A stretch of DNA of 64,000 bases from Bufo bufo (taxonomy: Eukaryota; Chordata; Amphibia; Anura; Bufonidae): positions 212,976,624 through 213,040,623 of the forward strand of contig NC_053389.1 of the NCBI RefSeq assembly GCF_905171765.1, read 5' to 3'. Both the position numbers and the translations under genes were made by a program. The notes beneath the pieces are model-generated. The model was not told where the DNA came from. It did not search any database and was given only the letters and a program-made list of their open reading frames with translations. Shown in pieces: positions 11,357 through 21,738 of the stretch (the first letter of the stretch is position 1; each line of letters begins with the position of its first letter).

Positions 11357-11622
11357 GGGCTTGTTCACACGACCGTGCCATTTTTTGCGGTCGGCAAATT
11401 GCGGATGCGCAAAAAACGGATGCTGCCCGTGCGCCTTCTGCAATTTGCGGAACGGAACAGGGGGCCCATTATAGAAATGCCTATTCTTGTCCGCAAAATG
11501 GACAAGAATAGGATAGGACTCATAATTTTTGCGGGGCCAAATGGTTCCGTATGCGGACCGTATGCGGAAAGCAGAAAACGGCCCGCATATGGAGCGCAAA
11601 ATACGTTCCTGTGAATGATCCC
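11357..11622. mobile_element. Palindromic non-autonomous element (TAA target duplication)
   Basis: The arms GGGCTTGTTCACACGACC and a right end CTGTGAATGATCCC are inverted and flanked by TAA at 11354-11356 and 11623-11625. Interior TGCGGACCGTATGCGG and CGCAAAA words are shared with 7626-8637. Harbinger-like by target duplication. Confidence 0.65.
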
Positions 11623-11639
11623 TAAGACTGTGCTTGCCA

Positions 11640-11895
11640 GTTTACTTTTACAGGGAACCTGTCAGCAGGATGAAGATGGAGGATCACATGATCCTGGGAG
11701 GGGCCCCGGCTGACAGGCTTACCCAAAATGCAGACAGCCTGTCAGTTACTCAGGGAAAATGTAGAGATACAAAAAGAGGATTACGGTACAATTTGAACTT
11801 CCTGGTTTTGGAAACAGACCAGGAGTCACAAAATAGGTACCTAGAGTAGAGGCTATCAGAGGCGCCAGGGGGCGGAGGTGAATTCTATATAGACC
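11640..11895. repeat. Repeat-like stretch, ACAGGGAACCTGTCAGCAGG
   Basis: The phrase GGGAACCTGTCA recurs in this window (13984 and, diverged, near 29490). It is probably a short interspersed repeat. No gene. Confidence 0.35.
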
Positions 11896-11896
11896 A

Positions 11897-11932
11897 ATAT
11901 ATATATCAATATATATATATATATATATATAT
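11897..11932. repeat. (TA)n microsatellite
   Basis: Nearly pure TA dinucleotides. Confidence 0.9.
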
Positions 11933-12279
11933 GGAGTTATGCCCGTCTGCAATTAAGGAACAGGATAGGCTGCTCAAGTGTTTCAGTGGGTAAAGGATTG
12001 CCCTTGTCCACTTAAGAAGAGATATAGGCGGTGTGGAGAGGAGAGAGAAAAAGGAACCTATCACACCCGTGGAGGAAAAAGTTTGAAACACGTACCAGGC
12101 GCCAAATCCCTCGGTTATTAGTCGTGAAAAGGATATAGGTTGATTCTTATTTGTGTATAAAATATAAAAAAGACCTTCACTAGGTCTATTGAAGAGCTCG
12201 GGTTTTCGGAAACAAATACCTCAGTTCGATAGTGATGATATTAAGAATCATAAATTAATGATAATAAAAACAAATGCAC

Positions 12280-12500
12280 TCACTTCACAGGGGGGGCAGT
12301 CACCAGGATAAACTCATGACACCTGAGACTATTTCCCCCCCCGGCCAGGATCGCATGAAGAGATGTAAATAATTGAACGCCGCCTACACACGTGGCTTCT
12401 GGTCAATCATTTTAATAAATATAAGGCTCATATAAGGCTCAACGCGTTTCTAGGGTCTGAGGCCCTCTTCTTCAGGAGAAATACATAAATGAATAAATAA
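12280..12500 (-). repeat. Penelope-type terminal sequence carrying hammerhead-like core
   Basis: This stretch contains the minus-strand hammerhead-like core at 12436-12480. Its surroundings (a GC-rich block, then a direct repeat ATAAGGCTC at 12421-12440) resemble the noncoding ends of frog Penelope-like elements. No Penelope coding sequence was recognised nearby. Confidence 0.4.
12436..12480 (-). ncRNA. Hammerhead-ribozyme-like core (candidate, type I)
   Basis: On the minus strand the order is CTGAAGA (475-469), a hairpin with AGGG and CCCT arms, GAAA (450-447), then ACGCGT with a short helix III, and a T at the expected cleavage position. Three base pairs (CTC with GAG) close helix I around the core. 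These match the conserved CUGANGA and GAAA boxes. Helix II is offset by one or two unpaired bases, so activity is doubtful. Hammerhead motifs are established in Penelope-like elements. Confidence 0.45.
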
Positions 12501-12539
12501 ATGAATTTGGTTACAACAGAATACATAAAAAGTTATTGT

Positions 12540-12640
12540 ATAGATACATACATACATATACATTCATACACACCTATACGCACACACACGCATACACATG
12601 TGAAAATTGTGTACATGTGTGTGTAGGTGCACACATACAA
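12540..12640. repeat. CATA/CA-rich microsatellite
   Basis: Imperfect CATA and CACA repeats. Open frames on both strands here are repeat artefacts. Confidence 0.8.
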
Positions 12641-12841
12641 AACCACATGGCAGCACTCATGTGGATGGTATTTTGCCTCACGTTTATCGTTAGGTATATA
12701 GAGATAATCATAAAGATATGCATATGGATAATAAATCACATGTATCAAGTTCATTCATGGTATGTAGATACATACACATAATAAGATAGAAAAAACCCAA
12801 TAGAGCCTTAATAAACAATAATCAATAACGAATGTGTAAAG

Positions 12842-12916
12842 ATACATATATATATATATATATATATACACATACGTACACATATACATACACATACACA
12901 TACACACACACACATG
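12842..12916. repeat. Compound TA / ACATAC / AC microsatellite
   Basis: A TA run is followed by ACATAC words and an AC run. Confidence 0.9.
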
Positions 12917-13376
12917 TACATTAGATAATAAATAATAATATATATAAATATTCATATGTAAAATGGTGAACACACATATGCTGTCCAACCAGGATACAGA
13001 TAAAGATAAAAAGTATACACGCATATAAAATCTGCATAAGAATAACCTAAAATGGGAATGGAAATGAGTCCAAATAAGATTAAAGTGATCTATACCTTCA
13101 GGAGTGCTTTAGCAGATTCAGAGACCAGTCTGGAGTCATAGGGATGGGTTACTGCAGTGGAGTATTTATAGTTTGCACGTGTATTTTTGCTGTGGTCTCT
13201 GGAGCCTCCTACTTCCTGTTTGTGTGAATCGAATTAAATCTTTTTCTGATGGTTCTTATTTTATATCTAGTCTGTAGTATTTTGTTTTCTTACATTCCAA
13301 TTGTAAGGAGGTCCCTATTTATCTTATTTTTGATCTAAAAACCTTATTTTGAAAGGCCAACTGAACGTTTCTATTT

Positions 13377-13405
13377 GCGATGCGTTCCACTGTGGAACGC
13401 ATCGC
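13377..13405. repeat. Perfect 14-bp dyad GCGATGCGTTCCAC
   Basis: The arms GCGATGCGTTCCAC and GTGGAACGCATCGC flank a single central T. ACTTCCGGTTG follows. A second copy lies at 13576-13604. I associate this motif with upstream regions of frog Penelope-like elements, from memory only. Confidence 0.7.
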
Positions 13406-13575
13406 CATTCACTTCCGGTTGTTCGATATGGGAATATGAGCTGGATTTCGGTGGTTGATATATAAATATAGTTCTTTTCCTAAGTGGATAAGGAGGGAGA
13501 AAGAAGGGCCAGCTTCACTATACTTTAGTGGCTTGAGTTATCACCACCGTTACTGTGTCGGCATCATCTGTAGTT

Positions 13576-13604
13576 GCGATGCGTTCCACTGTGGAACGCA
13601 CCGC
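13576..13604. repeat. 14-bp dyad, second copy with one mismatch
   Basis: Same sequence as 13377-13405 except CACC for CATC in the right arm. It is also followed by ACTTCCGGTTG. The spacing between the two copies is 199 bp. Confidence 0.7.
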
Positions 13605-13697
13605 TACCTACTTCCGGTTGCAGGACGAAATGAGAGAAGGAGAGGCCGGCTTCCGTATGATGGGTGGATGCATATGCAATGGGGGACAGGGGACAGG

Positions 13698-14655
13698 ATT
13701 AGTGATGAGCGGCAGGGGCAATATTCGAATTTGCGATATTTCGTGAATATTTTGTAGAACATTCGTCGAAAATTCACGAATTCGAATATTCGTTATATTC
13801 AACATTCTTTTTTTTTTTACTCTAAAATCGCCAAGGTAATGATCTGCGAATATTACGTGATCAATACAGGAGTGGGTCAAAAACGAATATATAGCACTAT
13901 AGAATATAGTGCTATATACGGTATTTGTTTTTAGAATATTCAAATTATTTCCATCTGAACACATGATTGGCCCAAAAGCAATTTAAAGGGAACCTGTCCC
14001 TGTCCCTGTCCCTGTGACAGGACTCATCTCAGGTTAATTTGCATATGTATCAAATCGTTTTTTTTTACACAATAAAAGCACACAGAGCTATGGGGACTGG
14101 GTATTGCGGATGTGCTAGCGGCCATCTAGCAACCCATGTCCTCAGCTCTATACACAAAATCCTGGTGACAGGTTTCCTTTAAGCAGGGAGGAATCATGAC
14201 TTCAGATGAAAAAAAAAAAGGAGGAATATTCTAAAAAAATAATATATAGCACTATATTCAATATTGTGCTATATATTCGTTTTTTCGAATAGTCGTCATT
14301 TTTTTTCCATCTGAACTGAACACAGTTCAGTTCAGATGGAAAAAAATTATGAATATTCTAAAAAACGAATATATAGCACAATATTGAATATAGCTCTATA
14401 TATTAGTTTTTTCGAATATTCGTAATTTTTTTCCATCTGAAGTCATGATTCCTCCCTGCTTAAGTTGCTTGTGGGCCAATGACTCATTGGTGCACAAGCA
14501 AGAAGCAGGGAGGAATCATGACTTCAGATGGAAAAAAATTATGAATATTCGAAAAACAAATATATAGCACTATATTGGAAATATTCGCAAATTCTCGAAA
14601 TTGCGATATTCGAGATAAAAATTTGCTTTTAGAATATTCGTGCTCAACTCTACTA
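13698..14655. repeat. hAT-type foldback complex, GAATATTCG-rich
   Basis: It begins TAGTGATGAGCGGCAGGGG and ends GCTCAACTCTA. Many ATATAGCACTATA and GAATATTCG words occur in both orientations, and the CAAGCAAGAAGCAGGGAGGAATCATG block recurs inverted around 14450-14520. The same family at 25284-25747 has an 8-bp target duplication, supporting a hAT-type origin. It contains a nested palindrome at 13986-14182. Confidence 0.7.
13986..14182. repeat. Nested palindrome, AAAGGGAACCTGTC...GACAGGTTTCCTTT
   Basis: The arms AAAGGGAACCTGTCCC and GGTGACAGGTTTCCTTT are inverted, with a CCCTGT triplet-like expansion near the left end. It interrupts the surrounding GAATATTCG repeat. Confidence 0.65.
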
Positions 14656-15519
14656 ATGTATTACTGACCAAATGCTGACCGAGTGAAGGTGTATGCTCCA
14701 CAGACAAGATCTGTTTATTGTGGGTTATTGTTCTGACGGATCAGAGGAAGGGCAAAATAATCAGTGACGTCAACACAAACTTACTGCTTCACTACCACAG
14801 CAGGCTCCCTATGCATGTTACTGCAAGGAACAGTGTTCTACACCACTATAAAGGGTCTGTGAAGCCAGGAAATAGCTGCTTTTTAACGTAATTCACGTAA
14901 ACCAAATTTTTCCCCAAAAATTCTGCGAACAGGCGAATCTAATTTTTAAAAAATTCGCTCATCTTTAGTGTTGAGCAAATTAAAGCATCCAAAGCAGAAT
15001 TTGGAGCGAAGCTTAGGACAACTTCAGTTCTAAACTAATCTGAATTTCCTCACGCTTCGTAATAATGAATCAATTTTCCTAAAATGGCAGCTGTACGTGT
15101 TAGAAAGTGAAAGTTAGTGTAGAGAAGACAAACTTGGGAACACGAGATTACCTATAATGCTGTGAAGCCAGCCAATCCGCAGGTAGCCCCCCCTCCCATG
15201 ATGTCACTGCTAGGCAGAGCACTATAAAACTCTGATTCTGCGCTGTCGCCGGCATTTTCCTGTGAGCCGAGCATAGGGAGAGATGTGACAAGACACTCAT
15301 GCACTAGGGACAGTGTTGCTGCAAACTCTTAACAGAGAGGATAGGACAATATTGGAGAGGAAGACTGCAGGGAGTGCATAGGAGACTCTGCTACAATTTA
15401 TTGCCATGTACATACATAACTGTGCAGTGCACCAAGAGTCATAGCTCATCCCTTCTGTTAGCTGTAGAGTTACTGTGCCATCAGTTTTACAGGCAGGTCT
15501 AATTTATCGCTGTGTACTG
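14656..15519. other. Intergenic with repeat end, no gene recognised
   Basis: Positions 14965-15090 (GTGTTGAGCAAATTAAAG and AATCAATTTTCCTAAAATGGC) match the sequence at 25127-25235, so this is a repeat terminus. A TGACGTCA octamer is at 14765-14772. Nothing coding. Confidence 0.5.
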
Positions 15520-15522
15520 TAA

Positions 15523-16612
15523 GGCCCCTTTCACACGGGCGAGAATTCCGCGCGGGTGCAATGCATGAGTTGAACGCATTGCACCCGCACTGAATCCGGA
15601 CCCATTCACTCCAATAGGGCTGAGCACATGAGAGGTGATTTTTAACGCATCACTTGTGCATTGCGTGCAAATCACAGCATGCTCTATATTGTGCGTTTTT
15701 CACGCAACCCAGGCCCCATAGAAGTGAATGGGGCTGTGTGAAAATGGCAAGCATCCGCAAGCAAATGCGGATGCGGTGCGATTTTCATTCATGGTTGCTA
15801 GGTGACGATCGGGATGGGGACCCGATCTTTATTATTTCCCCTTATAACATGGTTATAAGGGAAAATAATAGCATTCCTAATATAGAATGTTTAGTAAAAT
15901 GTCCATTGAGCGGTTAAAAATAATAAACAAATTTAACTCACCCCATCCACTTGGTCGCATAGCGGATCTTCTCTTCTTTCTACTTTCTTCAGGACCTGGC
16001 TAAAGGACCTGTGGTGACGTCACTGTGCTCATCACATGGTCCATCACCATGGAGATCGAACAAGTGGATGGGGTGAGTTAAATTTATTTATTATTTTTAA
16101 CCCTTCAATGGACATTTTACTAAGAATTCTGTATTAAGAATGCTATTATTTTCCCTTATAACCATGTTAGGGTACTTTCACACTTGCGGCAGGACGGATC
16201 CGACAGGCTGTTCACCATGTTGGATCCGTCCTTCCGCTATTTCACCGTGCCGCCGGACCACCGCTCCGTCCCCATTGACTATAATGAGGACGGGGCGGAG
16301 CTCCGGCGGAGCACGGCGGTGCACGGCGAAAGCCGCTGGACTAAAAAGTCGGACATGCAAGATCCGTCCTGCCGCAAGTGTGAAAGTAGCCTTATAAGGG
16401 AAAATAATAAAATCTACAGAACACCTAACCCAAACCCGAACTTCTGTGAAGAAGTCCGGGTTCGGGTCTGGGTACCAAACATGCCGATTTTTATCACGCG
16501 CGTGCAAAACGCATTAAAACTCTTTGCAGTTGCGCTGAAAAATCTTGCATTTTCCCGTAACATACCCGCATCTTGTCCGGCCCTCACACGCAACGCCCGT
16601 GTGAAAGAGGCT
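15523..16612. mobile_element. Large palindromic element (TAA target duplication)
   Basis: The arms begin GGCCCCTTTCACACGGGCG and end CGCCCGTGTGAAAGAGGCT, flanked by TAA at 15520-15522 and 16613-16615. Inner arms also pair: CCTTATAACATGG, AAACATTC and CACCCCATCCACTTG each recur inverted. A TGACGTCA octamer is at 16015-16022. It is interrupted by another element at 16170-16391. The copy at 28218-29168 is closely related. Non-coding; Harbinger-like by target duplication. Confidence 0.75.
16170..16391. mobile_element. Palindromic element nested in the 15523-16612 element
   Basis: The arms GGGTACTTTCACACTTGCGG and CCGCAAGTGTGAAAGTAGCC are inverted and flanked by TTA at 16167-16169 and 16392-16394. 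Removing it leaves the host arm reading ACCATGTTATAAGGG, as in the sister copy at 28842-28853. A partial relative is at 34065-34275. Confidence 0.8.
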
Positions 16613-16615
16613 TAA

Positions 16616-17160
16616 GGGATCGCTCTCTCTCAGGGGTCGGTAATGACAGACTTCTCATCAAACAGGGGATATTCAAGCTCAGACGGTGCTTTATTTGTCA
16701 CACAGCACATCACACGTCCAAGTTTGGCGTCACTTGGCACAATGAAGTCGCAGCTTTACCTCACAATGTGTTACATCAACACAAAACAACAAACACTTTC
16801 CCGACTAGGCACTCACTATACAGAGGTCTCCCTAACTCACTTCTAGCTCAGTGTTCACACTGCGGTATTCGGCTTCGGTCAGACAGCCTCCTACCTGTGA
16901 CCAGTGCAACCCACCAGCCTCCTGGTGGAAGCAGCGAAATACCTTGGGGGGATACGGTCCTGCAGTCCTCCTGACTCTGACCGTGCGACACCTCTCTGAC
17001 CGCGTCGCAGGGTCCCACCAAACTCAGGCTTTCTCAGCCTTGTGGTCGCACAGCCCTCCTGGCTGGAACCACACAGAGCCTCTGCAGGCTTCCTCTTCAA
17101 TCTCCCTCAAACTCTGAGTTGAAAACATGCTGAGTTAAATACATGCTGAGTTGAAAACAG
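16616..17160 (-). repeat. LTR-like fragment (minus strand)
   Basis: On the minus strand the sequence runs from TGTTTTCAACTCAG at 17160 to a polyadenylation signal AATAAA (plus TTTATT at 16690-16695). It then has a tail containing GACCCCTGAGAGAGAG and GATCCC. The same tail plan occurs on the plus strand at 35491-35574. The 3' end seems cut by the palindromic element. An internal domain was not found, so this is a solo or truncated LTR. Confidence 0.45.
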
Positions 17161-17317
17161 GATGGCTTCTACAAATGGATAATGATCTTGAACAGACCTC
17201 AAAATCCACAATAGACTACCTCAAAAGGCGCAAGGTGAAGGTTTACCATGTCCTTTACAGACCCCTGATCGGAATATCATTGAAAATCTGCGGATAGACC
17301 TCAAAAGAGCAGTAGAT
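17161..17317 (+). pseudogene. Tc1-like transposase 3' part, left side of gypsy insertion
   Basis: The plus strand reads as the end of a Tc1-like transposase: D-Y-L-K-R-R-K, then a diverged P-D-x-N-I-I-E-N-L and D-L-K-R-A-V. The reading stops at the gypsy LTR at 17318 and resumes at 24252. The catalytic Glu is within the E-N-L block. The upstream half of the transposon is absent, replaced by the LTR-like fragment. Confidence 0.65.
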
Positions 17318-17982
17318 TGTCACGAGGGTGTCAAGAGCCACGTCTGACTCCGTTATACCCGGGGTCAGGAAGTCGCAGCGGGTGGCTGCGCGCTCTATGT
17401 CTCAAGATCACGCTGTTACTTAATGGTAGCTTTCTGTGTTTGCCTTGCAATCCTTTTTCTCTCACTCAGGGATCCGTAGCTTCTTCTCCTCAGCTGTTTC
17501 TTGTACGGCACTCCCAACCTCCTTATATTCCCCTCTCTCACTTCTCTGGTTGCCAGATATAGAGCTTCCTACCTGGACTTCTATACTGACCCACTGGAGC
17601 TGTGTAGCTGTGTTCCCTGGTTGTTGTTCCAGAACGTTACCCTCCGGATCCCTGTTGGGCCTTTGTGGTCTGCTGTTGTCGCCCACCTGGGATTATATGT
17701 TTTGTCAGTATTGTCTGTCCTCTCCCTAGTGTTTCCCTTTAGTGTTAGTGGTGCGGACTAGTGTTCCCACCGCCCTATTCACTACATAGGGCTCATCTTA
17801 GGGAAAGCCAGGGTTTAGGCACGTGATCGGCGTACGAGTGAGAAACCCGTCTAGGGACGTCAGGGCAGTCAGGTGCCAGCCTCAAGGTGAGTTAGGGGTC
17901 ACCATCTTTCCCTCTCCCTTGGACAGGGCTTCCTTTTCCCTCCCTTTGCGTCACGTATGTGATCGGCACGCTGATCGTGATA
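17318..17982 (+). repeat. Gypsy left LTR
   Basis: It begins TGTCACGAGGGTGTC and ends CGGCACGCTGATCGTGATA. It is 665 bp, longer than the right LTR because of extra sequence at about 17411-17485. Its right boundary is set by homology with 23661-24246. Confidence 0.9.
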
Positions 17983-18058
17983 TTATATCTGGCCCTTCTT
18001 TTGTTTAAAAAATATATATATTTTTTTTTTCTTTTCTTCTGCCTATTTAGAATCCAGC

Positions 18059-18880
18059 ATGGATCCTATTGCCGCTTTGTCAAAACAACTTCAAGGCCTG
18101 TCTTTGGAGGTGGCAGGATTAAAGGCGTTGGTCCTCCAGCAACAGCAGCAATTGCAGCAGACCGCAAGTCCAGCAGTTGCTATGGGTAACCAGGTTGCTC
18201 CGGAACCCAAGGTTGTTATTCCTGACAGATTTTCTGGGGGAAGGGACACATTTGTGACGTTCTGTGAGGCCTGTAAGTTATATTTTAGGCTGCACCCCTA
18301 CTCCTCTGGTAATAAAGAACAGTGGGTGGGGATTGTTATTTTCCTGCTTCAGGGGGACCCGCAATCCTGAGCGTTGTCTTTACTCACTGATTCTCCGGCT
18401 CTCCGGTCTGTGGAGGAATTTTTTGGGGCTTTTGGTCTCATATATGATGACCCTGACCGAGTCGCCCTGGCTGAGTCGAACTTACGGAGACTCCTACAGG
18501 GAGAGAGGCCAGCAGAGGAGTATTGCTCAGAGTTCTGTAGGTGGGCTATGGATACCCAGTGGAACTATCCGGCTCTCAGGAGTCAGTTTTGCTCTGGGTT
18601 ATCCGAAAGGGTTAAGGATGCGCTTGCGCTGTATGAGACCCCCTTTTCCCTTGATGCTGTTATGTCCCTTTCTATCAGAATAGATAGACGTCTTAGGGAC
18701 AGATTGAAAGATCCTGAGCAATTAGTAACCCCTCCCAAGCAGCAGCTAGTCTGTACGGACATAGACGAGTCTATGCAGCTAGAAGAAACTACTCGTCAGG
18801 TCCGATATCCTGAGGCTCGCCGTAGGCGTGGGGTTTGTTTTTTCTGTGGGGGGAGGGGTCATTTGATTAATGTCTGTCCT
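18059..18880 (+). pseudogene. Gypsy gag (with one in-frame stop)
   Basis: The start at 18059 gives M-D-P-I-A-A-L-S-K-Q-L, a usual start for this group, followed by a Gln-rich coiled segment. The capsid-like region includes F-S-G-G-R-D and E-E-Y-C-S-E-F-C-R-W. Near the end is a CCHC zinc knuckle, C-F-F-C-G-G-R-G-H-L-I-N-V-C. An in-frame TGA at 18368-18370 sits where a Trp codon (TGG) would be expected, a single-base change. The frame continues beyond. A solo LTR interrupts at 18881; the frame resumes at 19401. Confidence 0.88.
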
Positions 18881-19395
18881 TGTCAGACGTCCCATGGAGC
18901 CAGTAGTGGGGTGAGGAACCCACTGGCAGTAAGCAGCTGACAGCCCAGAAACGTGGTACAAGTTTAGGGATAATCCAAGAGGGGTAGTCAATGTCCAATC
19001 CGGGTCAAGGCAGGCAGCGAAGGTTCAAGGCGGAAGACAGTCCAAGGGTCAGTAACTGGGAAGGATACAAAGAAACAACAGGCAAATAGGAGGATACGCA
19101 GGGAGGCTAGGTGTTCACCATAAGGTGGAATAACTCCGCAATGAGCCAGAGCTCAGGCCAGGTCTTTATAGCCAGGGAAGGTAGGAACCACCCCCTGGTC
19201 CCCAAGGCAATCAGGAGGACTCCCTCCCTGGGAACCAATGGCAGGCGAGGAAGGTGGAAGGTGTGTACTGGGAACCTCCTCCAGCAAGGCTCACACCTGA
19301 CAGCCGGATAATGCAGGAACGCTATGCACCCGGGAATGCGCCCTGCGCCGTGCCCGCGGTCCCCAAGTAGGGGTAACACCCCCTGCTTCCTGACA
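18881..19395 (-). mobile_element. Solo LTR inserted in gypsy gag
   Basis: A 515-bp segment begins TGTCAGACG and ends CTTCCTGACA on plus. It is flanked by GTCCT (18876-18880) and ATCCT (19396-19400), a 5-bp target duplication with one mismatch. On minus it begins TGTCAGGAAGCAGGGGG and has a TATAAA box (plus 19165-19170), so minus is the likely transcription strand. Removing it lets the gag frame pass from the zinc knuckle into the downstream sequence. It is therefore a later insertion. Confidence 0.8.
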
Positions 19396-19400
19396 ATCCT

Positions 19401-20376
19401 TCCATACTCAAAAACAAAAGACCGTCAGAAAACTACTAACCCCAGGCTGTGTGGAGGATGTCAGCTGGGGGGGTATACGTTTCCTCCATACGAACATCTC
19501 AATTTGTGTTGCCAGCGGTTGTTGTTTTTGGTGTTAAGACGGAGACTATTTCTTTTTCCTAGACAGTGGAGTGGAGACCTATTCCCATTTTCGCTATCGA
19601 CTCTGCTCCTCTGTCTCAGAGAAACCTTACTCATATTGTCCATAACTTACACCTTCGGGTAGGGGACCACCATAACGAGTGTCTTTCATGTTATGTTCTG
19701 GAGGGCCTTCCCTCTCCTGTGGTATTGGGTCTTCCCTGGTTGGTAGCGCACAATCCAGTGTTGGATTGGCAGTCCAGGGAGATATTGGAGTGGAGTGAGC
19801 ATTGCAGAGAAAATTGCTTAAATAGCAATTGCTTAGTCGCCTCCATAGCTACTCTACCTACATTTGTTTCGGACTTTGAGGACGTTTTCTCTGAAAAGGG
19901 TTGTCAGAAGTTACCACCTCACCGTCCTTATGATTGCCCAGTTAACCTGATTCCCGGTGCGAAATTACCCAAGACCAGGTTATATAATCTTTCGGGTCCC
20001 GAGAGACCAGCCATGAAAGATTATATCTCCGAGAGCTTTGCTAAGGGACACATCAGACCCTCTTCATCACCCGTGGCTGCAGGGTTTTTCTTTGTTAAAA
20101 AGAAAGATGGGGGCCTGCGTCCTTGCCTAGATTTCTGCGAACTAAACCGGATAACCATCCGAGACCCATACCCTCTTCCTCTCATTCCTGACCTGTTTAA
20201 TCAGATTGCGGGTGCTAAGTGGTTCTCCAAACTTGATCTTAGGGGGGCCAAACTTGATCTTAGGGGGGCCTACAATCTGATTCGTATCAAGGAAGGGGAT
20301 GAGTGGAAGACAGCCTTTAACACCCCGGAGGGGCATTATGAAAATCTAGTCATGCCTTTCGGTCTGACATTTCGTT
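19401..20376 (+). pseudogene. Gypsy protease and RT N-terminal half
   Basis: After the solo LTR the gag/pol frame meets TAA at 19437-19439. It then shows G-G-V-Y-V-S-S-I, and a retropepsin-like D-S-G triplet is visible in a shifted frame at 19562-19570. From 19566 a 270-codon frame holds V-L-G-L-P-W-L (protease C-terminal block) and the RT fingers and palm up to M-P-F-G-L-T. The usual I/L-D-Y-R block reads [10 protein letters not shown] motif A (K-L-D-L-R-G-A) is duplicated in tandem (20229-20270). At about 20370 a short deletion removes the start of motif B and shifts the frame. Confidence 0.87.
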
Positions 20377-20769
20377 AATGATATTTTTAGTCATCTTATC
20401 GGCAGGTTTGTGGTGATATACCTAGATGATATTTTAATTTACTCATCTGATCTGAAGACACACGAGGTACATGTCAGACAGGTACGGCAGGTCCTACGGA
20501 CAAATAAATTATATGCGAAAATTGAGAAGTGTGTTTTCGCCATTCAGGAAATACAGTTCCTGGGATATCTATTATCTGCTTCAGGTTTCCGTATGGATCC
20601 TAGGAAAGTCCAGGTAATTCTAGATTGGGATCTTCCTGAGAACCTTAAAGCACTGCAACGGTTTTTGGGTTTCGCAAATTTCTATAGAAAATTCATTAAA
20701 AATTATTCTGTGATTGTCAAACCCCTTACTGACATGACTAGGAAAGGGACTGATTTTTCTATATGGTCT
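20377..20769 (+). pseudogene. Gypsy RT C-terminal half (YLDD)
   Basis: The frame resumes with N-D-I-F and the catalytic Y-L-D-D box at 20419-20430. F-L-G-Y, then R-F-L-G-F-A-N-F-Y-R-K-F-I (RT connection) follow. The frame runs to T-D-F-S-I-W at 20763 and is cut by a solo LTR at 20770. Catalytic aspartates of motif C are intact. Confidence 0.9.
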
Positions 20770-21738
20770 TGTAGTGTCCCACTACATAAGAGTGGGCACT
20801 ACTAAGGGTCATGTTGTCCCACCTCCTGTGGGAAATTGCTATTGTATTTTATATTGCATTGTAATGTGTAATGTCATGTTAATTCCTGTGTACCAGGCCT
20901 GTTAGGGGTGTAATTTCTCCTCCCAAGCTGTAGAGGGAGCTAGGGAACCCCCTAGTATATATAGTTAGGCCCAGACAGGAAAGAGTTAGTTCAGTCTTAT
21001 CCAGGAGGCTAAGTAGCTCAGGCTAGCCTGCCTGAGGTCCATGAGCAAGAGAAGCTCAGAAGTTAATCCAGGGGAAGAAGTTACCTCCTGAGGATATATA
21101 GCACCTTACCAAGTACAGTGCAGAGCCACTTTTATCCAGCCAAATAGAAAGCTGAAGGGCAGAAGGATATTTACAGCAAGAAGATATATACCTGAGGAAG
21201 TTTTCCCTACCCAAGGATAAAGCCAGCAATAGGGCATACGGGCCTTGGTGAAAGCCAGACAGGATCTGAGGAAAGTACAGCCTGATCTGTAAGTATTATA
21301 CCCTCTGAGTATCTTGCAAAGACTTTGCCTGCCATTTATGTGAAGCCTGCCTGTAACCAACATTGTGCTTATGGAACTTTATCTGAAACCTGTATATAGT
21401 TGAACTGTTTAGTAAAAAGAAGTTCTGGTTCACTGCAACCTTGTATACCTCAATTATTCCTACAACAAATCGGTGTGCCACCGTTACCGGCACTGGCGTC
21501 ACGAACTATAAGGGATCTTGCCACCGGCACATTAAACTTCCAACACCCAGGGCACGTCACCTACCACCTAGCCTGGTCCCTATACACAGAGAGTGCCCCA
21601 GAGGATTCATGTGCCAGCCTCTCCATCACTGCTGTACGCCTGCCCAGGGTAAATAAAAACTGAGTACCAAGAGCAACACTTGTTTTGCCTATTAATCGTG
21701 ACCTCACATTCGCTCACCCTGCAGGGCTGCGTACTGCA
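20770..21738 (+). mobile_element. Solo LTR inserted in gypsy pol
   Basis: A 969-bp segment begins TGTAGTGTCCCAC and ends GCGTACTGCA. It is flanked by GTCT at 20766-20769 and 21739-21742. A TATA-like TATATA lies at 20956-20961 and AATAAA at 21652-21657, giving the U3-R-U5 order on plus. Removing it with one GTCT joins the RT and RNase H frames without a shift. It has no internal domain, so it is a solo LTR left by recombination. Confidence 0.85.
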
